Source of the DNA: Halomonas rhizosphaerae
GTDB lineage: Bacteria > Pseudomonadota > Gammaproteobacteria > Pseudomonadales > Halomonadaceae
Direction: 5' to 3'
Assembly (NCBI RefSeq): GCF_030010555.1
Contig: NZ_JASCQP010000035.1
Location: 62,001 to 126,000, forward strand
DNA: 64,000 nucleotides
Shown here in pieces: positions 10,768-18,974 of this stretch (position 1 is its first letter; every line of letters starts with the position of its first letter). The notes beneath the pieces were generated by a model, which saw only the letters and a program-made list of their open reading frames with translations, was not told the origin of the DNA and did not search any database. The position numbers and the translations under genes are program-made.

Positions 10768-11223
10768 ATGGGGCGGGTCGGCCTGGCTGCAAGGACGCCC
10801 ATGCCCTGGATCAAGTTCGTGCATATCATGGCACTCGCCAGCTGGTGCGGCGCACTGCTCTATCTGCCGCTGCTGCTCGCCCTGTCGGCGCGCGGTCCGG
10901 CCGCCGCGACGCCCTTCGCATCCGGTGCTCCCCCGATGCCGCGCTTCGTCTACAACAGCCTGGCCACCCCCGCGGCCCTGCTGGCCATCGCTAGCGGCAC
11001 GCTGCTGTTCCTGGTGAATGGCCTGGCCGCCGGCTGGCTGGTGCTCAAGCTGCTGGCGGTCGCCGGCATGGTGATGGCGCATGGCGCCACCGGCTGGCTG
11101 GTCATGCGCCTCGAGCAGGGCACCTCGCATGGCGTTGCCCCCGGGGCCATGGCGGCCCTGGGGCTGGCCGCGGTCAGCATGCTGGCGGTGGTCGCCCTGG
11201 TGCTGGCCAAGCCTGTGTTCTAG
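10768..11223 (+). CDS. CopD-family integral membrane protein
   Basis: A protein of 151 residues (140 if translation starts at the internal ATG, 10801) with about four transmembrane helices. The pattern WIKFVHIMALASWCGALLYLP near the N-terminus is typical of the CopD/HemJ-like group (conserved His in helix 1), and a second conserved region reads MVMAHGATGWLVMRLEQG. AAGGAGG (10751-10757) stands ten bases before ATG 10768, while ATG 10801 fits the usual N-terminus of the family better. It precedes the oxidase cluster, so a role in copper or haem supply to that oxidase is plausible inference. Confidence 0.75.
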   Translation: MGRVGLAARTPMPWIKFVHIMALASWCGALLYLPLLLALSARGPAAATPFASGAPPMPRFVYNSLATPAALLAIASGTLLFLVNGLAAGWLVLKLLAVAGMVMAHGATGWLVMRLEQGTSHGVAPGAMAALGLAAVSMLAVVALVLAKPVF

Positions 11224-11266
11224 CCGAATGCGCACGGGGAGGAAGCGGATGCCGAACCGCCAGCAC

Positions 11267-11737
11267 TCAGTCGTCGAGGTCCACGCCCACCGCGTGTTCG
11301 TAGACGAGCTGTCCACCCAGCCAGCCAGCCAGGACGATCAGGGCCGCCGTGGTCAGCGAGAGCGTGAGGCCCCAGGGCAGCAGGGCCTGGTCGAGGAAGC
11401 GCCACAGCCAGTTGAGCGACGCCATGGAGAGCATCACCACGGCGACGATGGCGTGGCTCCAGGCGGTGACCAGCCGACGGATCTGCTTGACCGTGACCAG
11501 ATCGATGATCCCGGCGAGACTCGCCACCCAGCCGCCGAAGGCGCCCACACCGGCCAGCCACAGCGAGGCCCGTGCCCAGAAGGGATCGCCACTGTAGAGG
11601 TAGCCGAGATCGCTGGCCACCAGCGCCATCAGGGCCGCCACGGGGAAATGGATCATCACCGGGTGCAGCGGGTGGCCGGCCAGGGCCGCGCGGCTATGGA
11701 TCGAGGCGCGGGTCAATCCGAGCTTCGCTCTGGGCAT
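11267..11737 (-). CDS. DUF2231 membrane protein
   Basis: A 156-residue inner-membrane protein with four predicted helices and the DUF2231 signature GHPLHPVMIHFPVAALMALVASDL near residue 21. The start at ATG 11737 has GAGGAAGG upstream. Proteins of this family often sit beside cytochrome and haem-copper oxidase genes and may bind haem through the conserved histidines, but function is unproven. It is on the opposite strand to all its neighbours, wedged between the CopD-like gene and oxidase subunit II. The 54 bases between the two divergent starts must hold both promoters or be read through. Confidence 0.85.
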   Translation of the reverse strand: MPRAKLGLTRASIHSRAALAGHPLHPVMIHFPVAALMALVASDLGYLYSGDPFWARASLWLAGVGAFGGWVASLAGIIDLVTVKQIRRLVTAWSHAIVAVVMLSMASLNWLWRFLDQALLPWGLTLSLTTAALIVLAGWLGGQLVYEHAVGVDLDD

Positions 11738-11791
11738 GGCACCTTCCTCGTTGGTCGTGGAACCCTGCCTGGCATTGAAGGCCGCCGCCGC

Positions 11792-12781
11792 ATGGGGGTC
11801 AAGCCGGCGGTGCTGCTCTCTTTGCTGCTGGCCGGGTGCACGGGGGAGCATTCCATCCTCGACCCCGCGGGGCCGGCGGCGCGCGACGTGGCCTGGCTGT
11901 GGTGGGGCATGCTGTCGGCCTTCTCCCTGGTGTTCCTGGGCGTGGTGGGGACGTGGCTCGCCGCCTTCCGCCGTCGCGAGCACCCCGAGCGGTCGCCGTC
12001 GGAGGAGCGCCGGCTGGCGCTGCGCTGGATCCTCGGTGGGGGCATCCTGCTGCCCGGGGTGACGATCCTGCTGCTGCTCGCCTTCGGCGTACCGGCCGGG
12101 CAGCGCCTGCTGCCGCTGCCGCTGCCCGGTGGCGAATCCCCCCGGACGATCGAGGTGGTCGGCCATCAGTGGTGGTGGGAGGTTCGCTACCCCGACGAGG
12201 CCGGCGAGGTGGTGACGGCCAACCAGCTGGCGATGCCTGCCGGCGAGCCGGTGGACTTCCACGTCACCGGTGGCGACGTGATCCACGCCTTCTGGGTCCC
12301 GCGCCTGGGCGGCAAGATCGACATGCTGCCGGGGCGGGTCAACCGCATTCGGCTGGAGGCCGACGACCCCGGCGTGTTCGGCGCCCAGTGCGCCGAGTTC
12401 TGCGGGGCCCAGCATGCCCGCATGCATCTCCACGTGGAGGCCATGGCGCCGGAGGAATTCGAGGCCTGGCTGGCCGCGCGTCGCTCGCCGCCCGCCCAGG
12501 CCGAGGGCCATGACGTCGCCCGGGAGACCTTCGTCGAGCACTGTGCCCGCTGTCACCGGGTCGAGGGGCTCTCCGACGGTCGTGAAGGGCCGGATCTTTC
12601 CGATATCGGCAGCCGCGCCACCCTGGGAGCCGGGGTCATGGCCATGGAGGAGGGCGCCATCGCCCGCTGGCTTGCCGAGCATCAGCGACTCAAGCCCGGC
12701 AACCACATGCCCGCCCATGACCAACTCGACACCGAGGCCCTCGAGGCGATCGGTGCCTGGCTGGAGACCCTGCGCCCATGA
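11792..12781 (+). CDS. Cytochrome c oxidase subunit II with fused cytochrome c domain
   Basis: A 329-residue subunit of a caa3-type haem-copper oxidase. It begins with a lipoprotein-type signal (LLSLLLAGC), followed by two transmembrane helices (~30-55 and ~80-100). The cupredoxin domain has GHQWWWEVRYP and the CuA ligands in the CAEFCGAQHARM stretch, with VIHAFWVPRLGGKID upstream. A C-terminal cytochrome c domain carries the haem motif CARCH and a probable distal methionine in NHMPAH. The ATG at 11792 has a modest GAAGG site. The stop overlaps the subunit I start (ATGA), implying translational coupling. Confidence 0.93.
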   Translation: MGVKPAVLLSLLLAGCTGEHSILDPAGPAARDVAWLWWGMLSAFSLVFLGVVGTWLAAFRRREHPERSPSEERRLALRWILGGGILLPGVTILLLLAFGVPAGQRLLPLPLPGGESPRTIEVVGHQWWWEVRYPDEAGEVVTANQLAMPAGEPVDFHVTGGDVIHAFWVPRLGGKIDMLPGRVNRIRLEADDPGVFGAQCAEFCGAQHARMHLHVEAMAPEEFEAWLAARRSPPAQAEGHDVARETFVEHCARCHRVEGLSDGREGPDLSDIGSRATLGAGVMAMEEGAIARWLAEHQRLKPGNHMPAHDQLDTEALEAIGAWLETLRP

Positions 12782-15306
12782 GCGAGACGCTTCCCGACAG
12801 GTCCTCCGAGGCCCAGCGGCTGCACCGCGAGCTCGAGGCGGTATGGGGCAATCCCACCGGCTGGCGTGCCCTGACGGTGGTCAACCACAGCACCCTGGGG
12901 CTGCGTTTCATGGCCACAGGCCTGGTCTTCTTCCTGCTCGGCGGGGTGCTGGCGATGCTGGTGCGCGCCCAGCTGGCGCTGCCCGACCACGACTTCATGT
13001 CACCCGATATCTACAGCCAGGTCACCACCATGCACGGCACGGTGATGATGTTCCTGTTCGCCATTCCCATGCTGGAGGGGCTGGCGATCTACCTGATTCC
13101 CAAGATGATCGGCGCCCGGGACCTGGTCTGCCCGCGGCTCACCGCCTTCGGCTACTGGTGCTACCTGTTCGGGGGCATCATCCTGTTCGCCAGCCTGCTG
13201 CTGGAGATGGCGCCGGACAGCGGCTGGTTCATGTACACCCCCTTGAGCAGCGGTGAGTTCTCGCCGGGCCTGGGGTCGGATTTCTGGCTGCTGGGCATCA
13301 CCTTCGTCGAGATCTCGGCGCTGTCGGCGGGAGTCGAGCTCACGGTGTCGATCCTGCGTACCCGGTCGCCCGGCATGGCGCTGCACCGGATGCCGCTGTT
13401 CGCCTGGTACATCCTGGCCATGGCCCTGATGATCGTGGTGGGCTTCCCGCCGCTGATCCTGGGCAGTGTCCTGCTGGAACTGGAGCGCGCCGCGGGCATG
13501 CCGTTCTTCGCGGTGGAGGGCGGCGGTGACCCGGTCCTCTGGCAGCACCTGTTCTGGCTGTTCGGTCACCCCGAGGTCTACATCATCTTCCTGCCCGCGG
13601 CGGGTATCGTCTCGACCCTGATCCCGGTGTTCGCCGGACGTCCCATCGTCGGCTACGGCTGGGTGGTGGCGGCGATCCTCATCACCGGCTTCATCAGCTT
13701 CGGGCTCTGGGTCCACCACATGTTCACCGTGGGCATTCCTCAGCTGGCCCAGGCCTTCTTCTCGGCGGCCAGCATGCTGGTGGCGGTGCCCACCGCCATC
13801 CAGGTGTTCGTATGGATGGCCACGCTGTGGCTGGGGCGGCCGCGCATGACCCTGCCGATGCTGTGGATCCTGGGCTTTCTGGTCATCTTCGTCTGCGGCG
13901 GCCTCACCGGGGTCATGCTGGCGCTGGTCCCCTTCAACTGGCAGGTCCACGACACCCACTTCGTGGTGGCCCATCTGCATTACGTGCTGGTGGGGGGCAT
14001 GCTCTTCCCGCTGCTGGCGGGGCTCTACTACTGGCTGCCGCTGGTCTCCGGCCGCCTGCCTTCCGAGCGGCTGGGGCGCCTCGGCTTCTGGTTGACCTTT
14101 CTCGGCTTCAACCTGACCTTCCTGATCATGCACGTCACGGGACTGCTCGGCATGCCACGCCGGGTCTACACCTATGACGCCGGCCTGGGCTGGGAGCCCT
14201 ACAACCTGGTCTCCTCGGTGGGCGGCTTCATGATGGCAGCGGGCATCGCCACGGTGCTGCTCGACCTGGCCCTGCACGCCCGCTTCGGACGACCGTCGCC
14301 GCGCAACCCCTGGGGCGCCGACACCCTGGAATGGAGCCTGGCGATGCCGCCGGCCTCCTATAACTTCGCCAGCCTGCCGCGCGTCGAGACCCGCCATCCG
14401 CTGTGGGACAACCCCCGGCTCGGCGCGGAGATCGCCCGCGGCGAGCATGCCCTGGCGGGTAGCACCCACGGTCGCCGCGAGCTGATCGGCAGCGAGGCGC
14501 TGACCGGGCGGGTGCGCGACATCATCCACCTGCCCACCAGCAGCTGGTGGCCGCTGGCCGCCGCCCTGATGCTGGCGGTGGTCTGCATCAGCCTGTTGAT
14601 GCGGCTCTATCCGCTGGCCCTCGCCGCCTTCATGGCGGCCGGCGTGCTGCTGCTGCGCTGGTCCTGGGAGAACGGAGGCCACCCGCTGGCGGCGCCCCTG
14701 GGACACGACGAGCCCGTGGACCCGCCGCTGCATTCGCGCACCCAGGATGGGCCGGGCCGCTGGACCATGGGGGTGGCGCTGCTCGCCGATGGCGCCTTCT
14801 TCCTCTCGCTGCTGTTCGGCTGGTTCTATCTCTGGGCCGTCTCGCCCCGTTGGCAGATGCCGGCGTCGTCTCCGCTCTCCCTGGCCCTGTTGCTGGGCGC
14901 CGGCACTTTGTTGCTCGTGGCGGTGGGCTGGCTGGAGCGCCGGCTGCGAGCCCTGGACGCCGGTGAGGACGCGGGACTCGCGGCCGCCCTCTACGGCATC
15001 GCCGCCCTGGGCGGCCTGCACCTGCTGCTGGCGGTGGTGATGCTGTGGCAGGCAGGGCTCGCCCCCACCGCCAGTGCCCAAGATGCGGTGCTGCTGGTGG
15101 GCCTGCTCTATGTGCTGCTTCACGGCGGGCTGGTCTCCCTGCTCACCGTCCTCCAGGCACGTCGCGCCACGCTGGGCTATGTCAGCGCCCGGCTGCCCCT
15201 CGAGCCGCGGGTGGTGGCACTGCTTTGGCGCTACCAGCTGGGCAGCTACTGGATCCTGGCGGCCGCCACCGGCCTGCTGCCACGCGTGATCGGAGGGGGC
15301 CCATGA
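12778..15306 (+). CDS. Cytochrome c oxidase subunit I fused to a subunit III-like domain
   Basis: 842 residues: a haem-copper oxidase subunit I (about 1-570) followed by a subunit III-like membrane domain (about 590-842). Haem and CuB ligands are present: His86 (TMHGTVMMF), His264 with the cross-link Tyr268 (FGHPEVYIIF), His313/His314 (WVHHMFTVG) and HFVVAHLHYVL. Counting from the HH pair, the position of bovine Lys319 of the K-channel is Gln342 (VPTAIQVFVWMATL). Of the D-channel entry residues, bovine Asp91 is kept (Asp115) but Asn80 and Asn98 correspond to Ile104 and Thr122. Glu266 is present. It overlaps both neighbours by ATGA, so the oxidase genes are coupled. The proton pathway may differ from the standard A1 enzymes. 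Confidence 0.93.
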   Translation: MSETLPDRSSEAQRLHRELEAVWGNPTGWRALTVVNHSTLGLRFMATGLVFFLLGGVLAMLVRAQLALPDHDFMSPDIYSQVTTMHGTVMMFLFAIPMLEGLAIYLIPKMIGARDLVCPRLTAFGYWCYLFGGIILFASLLLEMAPDSGWFMYTPLSSGEFSPGLGSDFWLLGITFVEISALSAGVELTVSILRTRSPGMALHRMPLFAWYILAMALMIVVGFPPLILGSVLLELERAAGMPFFAVEGGGDPVLWQHLFWLFGHPEVYIIFLPAAGIVSTLIPVFAGRPIVGYGWVVAAILITGFISFGLWVHHMFTVGIPQLAQAFFSAASMLVAVPTAIQVFVWMATLWLGRPRMTLPMLWILGFLVIFVCGGLTGVMLALVPFNWQVHDTHFVVAHLHYVLVGGMLFPLLAGLYYWLPLVSGRLPSERLGRLGFWLTFLGFNLTFLIMHVTGLLGMPRRVYTYDAGLGWEPYNLVSSVGGFMMAAGIATVLLDLALHARFGRPSPRNPWGADTLEWSLAMPPASYNFASLPRVETRHPLWDNPRLGAEIARGEHALAGSTHGRRELIGSEALTGRVRDIIHLPTSSWWPLAAALMLAVVCISLLMRLYPLALAAFMAAGVLLLRWSWENGGHPLAAPLGHDEPVDPPLHSRTQDGPGRWTMGVALLADGAFFLSLLFGWFYLWAVSPRWQMPASSPLSLALLLGAGTLLLVAVGWLERRLRALDAGEDAGLAAALYGIAALGGLHLLLAVVMLWQAGLAPTASAQDAVLLVGLLYVLLHGGLVSLLTVLQARRATLGYVSARLPLEPRVVALLWRYQLGSYWILAAATGLLPRVIGGGP

Positions 15307-15662
15307 CCGCTCACACTGCCTGGCGTAACCCTGGCCACCCCGTGCAGTTGCTGTTGGGGCTGACGATCTGGAGCCTGTGGTTCGTGGCGCTCTATGGGGG
15401 GCTCTCGATAGCCTGCGCCGTGGCGCCTCCTGCTCCTGGGCAGGGCGCGCTGACCGCGCTCAATCTGTGGCTGGGCCTTTTCACCCTGGCGACACTGGGG
15501 GCGCTGCTGTGGCTGGCCCGTTGCTGCCTGTCGGCGGTGCGCCGAGAGCCGGTCAGGGCCGCGCGTTTCATCGCTGCCGTGGCGGCCGGCTTGCATCTCT
15601 TTGCGGCCGGCGGGGTGGCCTTCGTGGGGCTGCCGCTGGTCGCGCTGCCTCCCTGCCTCTGA
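15303..15662 (+). CDS. Small membrane protein of the oxidase cluster
   Basis: A 119-residue protein with about three hydrophobic helices (residues ~15-40, 52-75, 88-112) and no recognisable catalytic motif. Its ATG overlaps the stop of the subunit I/III gene (ATGA), so it is almost certainly co-translated. By position it could be a small accessory or subunit IV-like component of the oxidase, but the sequence does not prove this. Confidence 0.75.
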   Translation: MTAHTAWRNPGHPVQLLLGLTIWSLWFVALYGGLSIACAVAPPAPGQGALTALNLWLGLFTLATLGALLWLARCCLSAVRREPVRAARFIAAVAAGLHLFAAGGVAFVGLPLVALPPCL

Positions 15663-15678
15663 CGGCCTGGGGGACGGC

Positions 15679-17928
15679 ATGGTGCTCTCCACCGATTTCT
15701 CTAGCGACGCGGATATGGGTCACCCGGAGACCGATGTCCCGAGCGAGGCGGAGGCGCTCTTCTCCCTCGAGGGCATGTGGTGTACCGGCTGCGCCCTGGC
15801 CATCGAGCATCGCCTGGGTCGCCTGCCTGGCATGGCCCGGGTCGGGGTCGACTATGCCACCGCTACCCTGTTGGTGAGGGGGCAGCCCGACATCATCCGC
15901 CGTGAGGCGCTGGACCCCGAGGTCGTGCGGCTGGGCTATCGCCTGAGGAGCCTGGAGTCGGCACCCGACGCCGAGGCGCGACTCGACGCCGAGAGTCGGC
16001 ACCTGGTCGGGCGGCTGGCAGTGGCGGCGCTGTTCGGCATGTGGACCCTGCTGGCATCGCTGTTGATCTATGCCGGCGCCATGCCGGAGCCACACCTCGC
16101 GCGGGTGCTGGCCTGGGTATCGGGCGCCATGGCCCTCCCGGTAGTGCTCTACGCCGGGATGCCCTTCTATCGGGCCGCCTGGCGAACCCTGTGGGCCGGG
16201 CGCCCCGGCATGGATGCGCTGGTGTCGCTGGGGGTAGCCGCCGCCATGGCGATCTCGTTGTGGCTGCTGTGGCGAGGTAGCGTGGAGGTCTACTTCGATA
16301 CCGCCGTGATGCTGATCATGCTGCTGCTGGTGGGGCGCTGGGTCGAGACCCTGGCACGCTATCGCGGCCTGCGCGCCCTCGAAGGGCTGGTGACGGCGCC
16401 CCCTGATGTCGCGGTGCAGCGCGAAAGGGGCGAGGTGCGCGTCCCCCTGGCCGAGGTGGCCCTGGGCGAGCGAGTTCGCGTGGCCGCAGGCGAGACGGTG
16501 CCGCTGGATGGCGCGCTGCTCGATTGCGGTGCCTGGCTCGATCTATCACCGCTCACCGGCGAGAGCCGGCCGCGTCGGCTGACCCGCGGGGATCCGGTGG
16601 TCGCCGGCAGTCGCAATCGCTGCTCTGACCTGACCCTGGTGGTCACTGCCCGGGCCGGGGAGTGCCGCATGGATCGCCTCTATCGCGAGATGCAGCGCCT
16701 GCAGGCCACCAAGGGGCGCCTGCGTCTCGTCGCCGAGCGGTTTGCCGCCTGGCTCTCGCCGCTCGCCCTGGGGCTCTCGCTGCTTACCCTGGCGGGATTG
16801 CTGCTGCTGGGTGTAACGCTGGAGGAGAGCCTGGTACGGGCGTTGTCGGTGCTGGTGGTGGCCTGTCCCTGTGCCGTGGGGCTGGCCGTGCCCCTGGCCA
16901 GCCTGGCCGGCAGCGCCCAGGCCCTGGATCAGGGTGTGGTGTTCCGCGACCCAGGCGCGATGGAGCAGGCCGGCAAGGTGCGTGCGGTCGCCTTCGACAA
17001 GACCGGCACCCTGACCCTGGGCGAGCTCTCGGTGACTTCCCTGCAGCCCGCGGCGGGCGTGACGCGCCAGGAACTGCTGCGCCTGGCCGCCCGGGTGGAG
17101 TGGGGCAGTGAGCATCCGCTGGGGCAGGCCATTCGTCGCCATGCCCTGGCCGCAGGGCTGCTGGAGGGAGAGGCGCCCTGGCGGGTCGAGGAGCACCCCG
17201 GCGGTGGGCGCATCGCCTGGCTGGAGCCCCCGATGCGGGGCGGGGAGGGCGATACCCTGCGTATCGGTTCACCGGCATGGCTGGCCTCGGAGGGCGTAAT
17301 ACTCCCCAGGGAGGCCGCGGAGGAGCCGGCCGACACCCGGGTCGACCTGGCGCGTGGCCGGTGCTGGCTCGGCAGCCTCTGGCTGGCCGATGCCCCGGAC
17401 CCGGCGGCCGCGCCGCTGCTCGCCTTCCTGAGACGCGAGGGGCTCGCCGTGGCCTTGATCAGCGGGGATCGTACCTCGCCGGTGCAGCGGCTGGGCGACG
17501 CGCTGGGACTGGCACGCTCGGCCTGCTTTGCCGGACGACCCCCCGAGCAGAAGCTTGCCCTGGTGAATGCATTGCCGCGACCCTCGCTCTATGTGGGAGA
17601 CGGCATCAACGATGCCCCGGCCCTGGCCGCCGCCAGCCTGGGGGTAGCGGCGCTCGGGGCCAGTACGGCGGCCCGGGATGCGGCGGCCATCCAGTTGCTG
17701 CGACCGGGGCCGGGCGGGGTGCGCGACGTCATCGAGATCGCCCGCAGGACCCGGCGGGTGATGGGCCAGAACCTCTGGCTTTCGGCGCTCTACAACGGCG
17801 CGGCGTTACCCCTGGTGGTGTGGATGGCGGTTCCCCCCCAGGTGGCGGTCGTGGCCATGGCATTGAGCTCGCTCAGCGTGGTCGGCAACAGTGCCGGGCT
17901 GCTCGTCGCGCCAGGGACAGGCCGATAG
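15679..17928 (+). CDS. Cu+-translocating P-type ATPase (P1B type)
   Basis: A 749-residue heavy-metal ATPase. It has one N-terminal metal-binding domain with GMWCTGCA, the membrane CPC motif (VACPCAVGLAVPLA), phosphorylation Asp440 in DKTGTLT, SEHPLG in the nucleotide domain and GDGINDAPALA in the hinge. The last helices carry YNGA and MALSSLSVVGNS, as in Cu+ pumps. It follows the oxidase operon 16 bases after the small membrane gene. This position resembles FixI/CopA2-like pumps that feed copper to haem-copper oxidases rather than detoxify the cytoplasm (inference). The start is ATG 15679. Confidence 0.92.
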   Translation: MVLSTDFSSDADMGHPETDVPSEAEALFSLEGMWCTGCALAIEHRLGRLPGMARVGVDYATATLLVRGQPDIIRREALDPEVVRLGYRLRSLESAPDAEARLDAESRHLVGRLAVAALFGMWTLLASLLIYAGAMPEPHLARVLAWVSGAMALPVVLYAGMPFYRAAWRTLWAGRPGMDALVSLGVAAAMAISLWLLWRGSVEVYFDTAVMLIMLLLVGRWVETLARYRGLRALEGLVTAPPDVAVQRERGEVRVPLAEVALGERVRVAAGETVPLDGALLDCGAWLDLSPLTGESRPRRLTRGDPVVAGSRNRCSDLTLVVTARAGECRMDRLYREMQRLQATKGRLRLVAERFAAWLSPLALGLSLLTLAGLLLLGVTLEESLVRALSVLVVACPCAVGLAVPLASLAGSAQALDQGVVFRDPGAMEQAGKVRAVAFDKTGTLTLGELSVTSLQPAAGVTRQELLRLAARVEWGSEHPLGQAIRRHALAAGLLEGEAPWRVEEHPGGGRIAWLEPPMRGGEGDTLRIGSPAWLASEGVILPREAAEEPADTRVDLARGRCWLGSLWLADAPDPAAAPLLAFLRREGLAVALISGDRTSPVQRLGDALGLARSACFAGRPPEQKLALVNALPRPSLYVGDGINDAPALAAASLGVAALGASTAARDAAAIQLLRPGPGGVRDVIEIARRTRRVMGQNLWLSALYNGAALPLVVWMAVPPQVAVVAMALSSLSVVGNSAGLLVAPGTGR

Positions 17929-17985
17929 AAGCCGCGGTGCCCGTGATGAGGCGAGTCGGGCGACCGCTGGCGGTCTGCTCAGGCA

Positions 17986-18026
17986 TTGATATGCATCAAG
18001 CGTGATGGATGCGGCTTGGCTAGGAT
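17986..18026 (+). promoter_or_regulatory. FNR/Anr-type class II promoter
   Basis: TTGAT-ATGC-ATCAA (17986-17999) is a perfect FNR/Anr consensus palindrome. A -10-like TAGGAT follows at 18021-18026. If transcription starts about 7-8 bases after that box, the FNR site is centred near -41.5, the exact spacing of class II FNR-activated promoters. The first gene starts 51 bases past the -10 box. The site is seen directly; oxygen control is inference. Confidence 0.8.
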
Positions 18027-18076
18027 GAAGGCATGGACTATCCGCCCGTGTCAGGGCATCAGTAGGAGGAGTCGCA

Positions 18077-18541
18077 ATGCGCTTTCATCAGGTCAAGGAA
18101 CTGGTCGCCTGGGCGGCCGACTACCACCGGGGACTCGCCGAGCAGTATGACCAGCTGGCCGCCGGTGACGTGAACGATCGGGTACGCATGGCACTGGAGT
18201 ACCTGGCCGAACACGAGCGCAAGATGCAGATCGAGCTGGCCAACTACCTCGAGGAACAGAGCGACCATCGCAAGGTGCTCGAGACCTGGTTCGACGATCC
18301 CGCCGACTTTCCCCATGCCCCCACGCTCGATCGCCTCATCGAGTGCATGTCGTGCGACAGCGTGCAAGACGTGCTGTCCACGGCGCTGACCATGCACAGG
18401 ACGCTTCAGGACCTGTATGCTCATCGTGTCGAGCGGGCATCCGTGGAGGCCGAACGCGAGTTCTTCGCGTCGCTCTCCAGCGGTCACGAGGCCGAGGTTC
18501 GCCGCCTTGCCCGCGACATGCAACGACTCGAGGACTACTGA
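18077..18541 (+). CDS. Ferritin-like helical protein, predicted oxygen-regulated
   Basis: A 154-residue, almost wholly helical, cytoplasmic protein beginning MRFHQVKELVAWAADYHRGL. The pattern of four amphipathic helices with an ExxEH-like stretch (LEYLAEHERKMQIEL) recalls ferritin-like or rubrerythrin-like bundles. Similar small proteins in pseudomonads are sometimes misannotated as 2-hydroxyacyl-CoA dehydratase. A full set of diiron ligands is not evident. AGGAGG (18064-18069) lies 7 bases before the ATG. It is the first gene behind the FNR-type site, so expression is probably induced at low oxygen. Confidence 0.7.
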   Translation: MRFHQVKELVAWAADYHRGLAEQYDQLAAGDVNDRVRMALEYLAEHERKMQIELANYLEEQSDHRKVLETWFDDPADFPHAPTLDRLIECMSCDSVQDVLSTALTMHRTLQDLYAHRVERASVEAEREFFASLSSGHEAEVRRLARDMQRLEDY

Positions 18542-18551
18542 GGAGAAAGCG

Positions 18552-18974
18552 ATGTCGGATCAGATCCTGTCACTCAAGCTGCTGGGCTACTGGACGGACA
18601 AGCAGCTTGGCGAGATTCCTGACGTATCGGGGATCTTCTGTGTCTATGCCGGCACGGCCGCAGACGATGGCGAGCCCGGCATCGAGCGGTTGCTCTATAT
18701 CGGTGAATCCGGTGACGTGCGCCAACGCATTCGCCATCACGAGCTGCGTGATGAGTGGGCTAGCCGACTGGAACCCGGCGAGGTCCTCTGTTATAGCGTG
18801 GCGGCGGCGACCTATGTCTATCGCGAGCGGCTCGAGGCAGCCCTGGTGCATGTCCACAAGCCGCCGGTCAACCGTGACTACATCGAGCGCTTTCCCTTCG
18901 ACAGGACCGAGATGCACCTGCGCGGTCGAACCGACAAGCTGATGTCCCAGTTCATCGTCGAGCGTCAAGACTGA
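18552..18974 (+). CDS. GIY-YIG-like domain protein
   Basis: A 140-residue protein with a GIY-YIG-type pattern: GIFCVYAG (residues ~29-36) for the GIY half and LLYIGESGDVRQRIRHHE (~51-68) for the YIG half. The first motif reads GIF rather than GIY, so the first catalytic tyrosine is replaced. A Glu (YRERLEAALVHVHKPPVN) follows in the region where GIY-YIG nucleases carry their catalytic acid. AGGAG is six bases upstream of the start, which lies ten bases after the previous stop. Whether it still cuts nucleic acid is uncertain. Confidence 0.75.
   Translation: MSDQILSLKLLGYWTDKQLGEIPDVSGIFCVYAGTAADDGEPGIERLLYIGESGDVRQRIRHHELRDEWASRLEPGEVLCYSVAAATYVYRERLEAALVHVHKPPVNRDYIERFPFDRTEMHLRGRTDKLMSQFIVERQD

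Noticed and set aside
13000..15123. Long antisense frame (about 700 codons) across oxidase subunit I/III
   Set aside because: Gln/His/Arg-rich translation typical of the complement of membrane-protein genes. The plus-strand gene is unmistakable.
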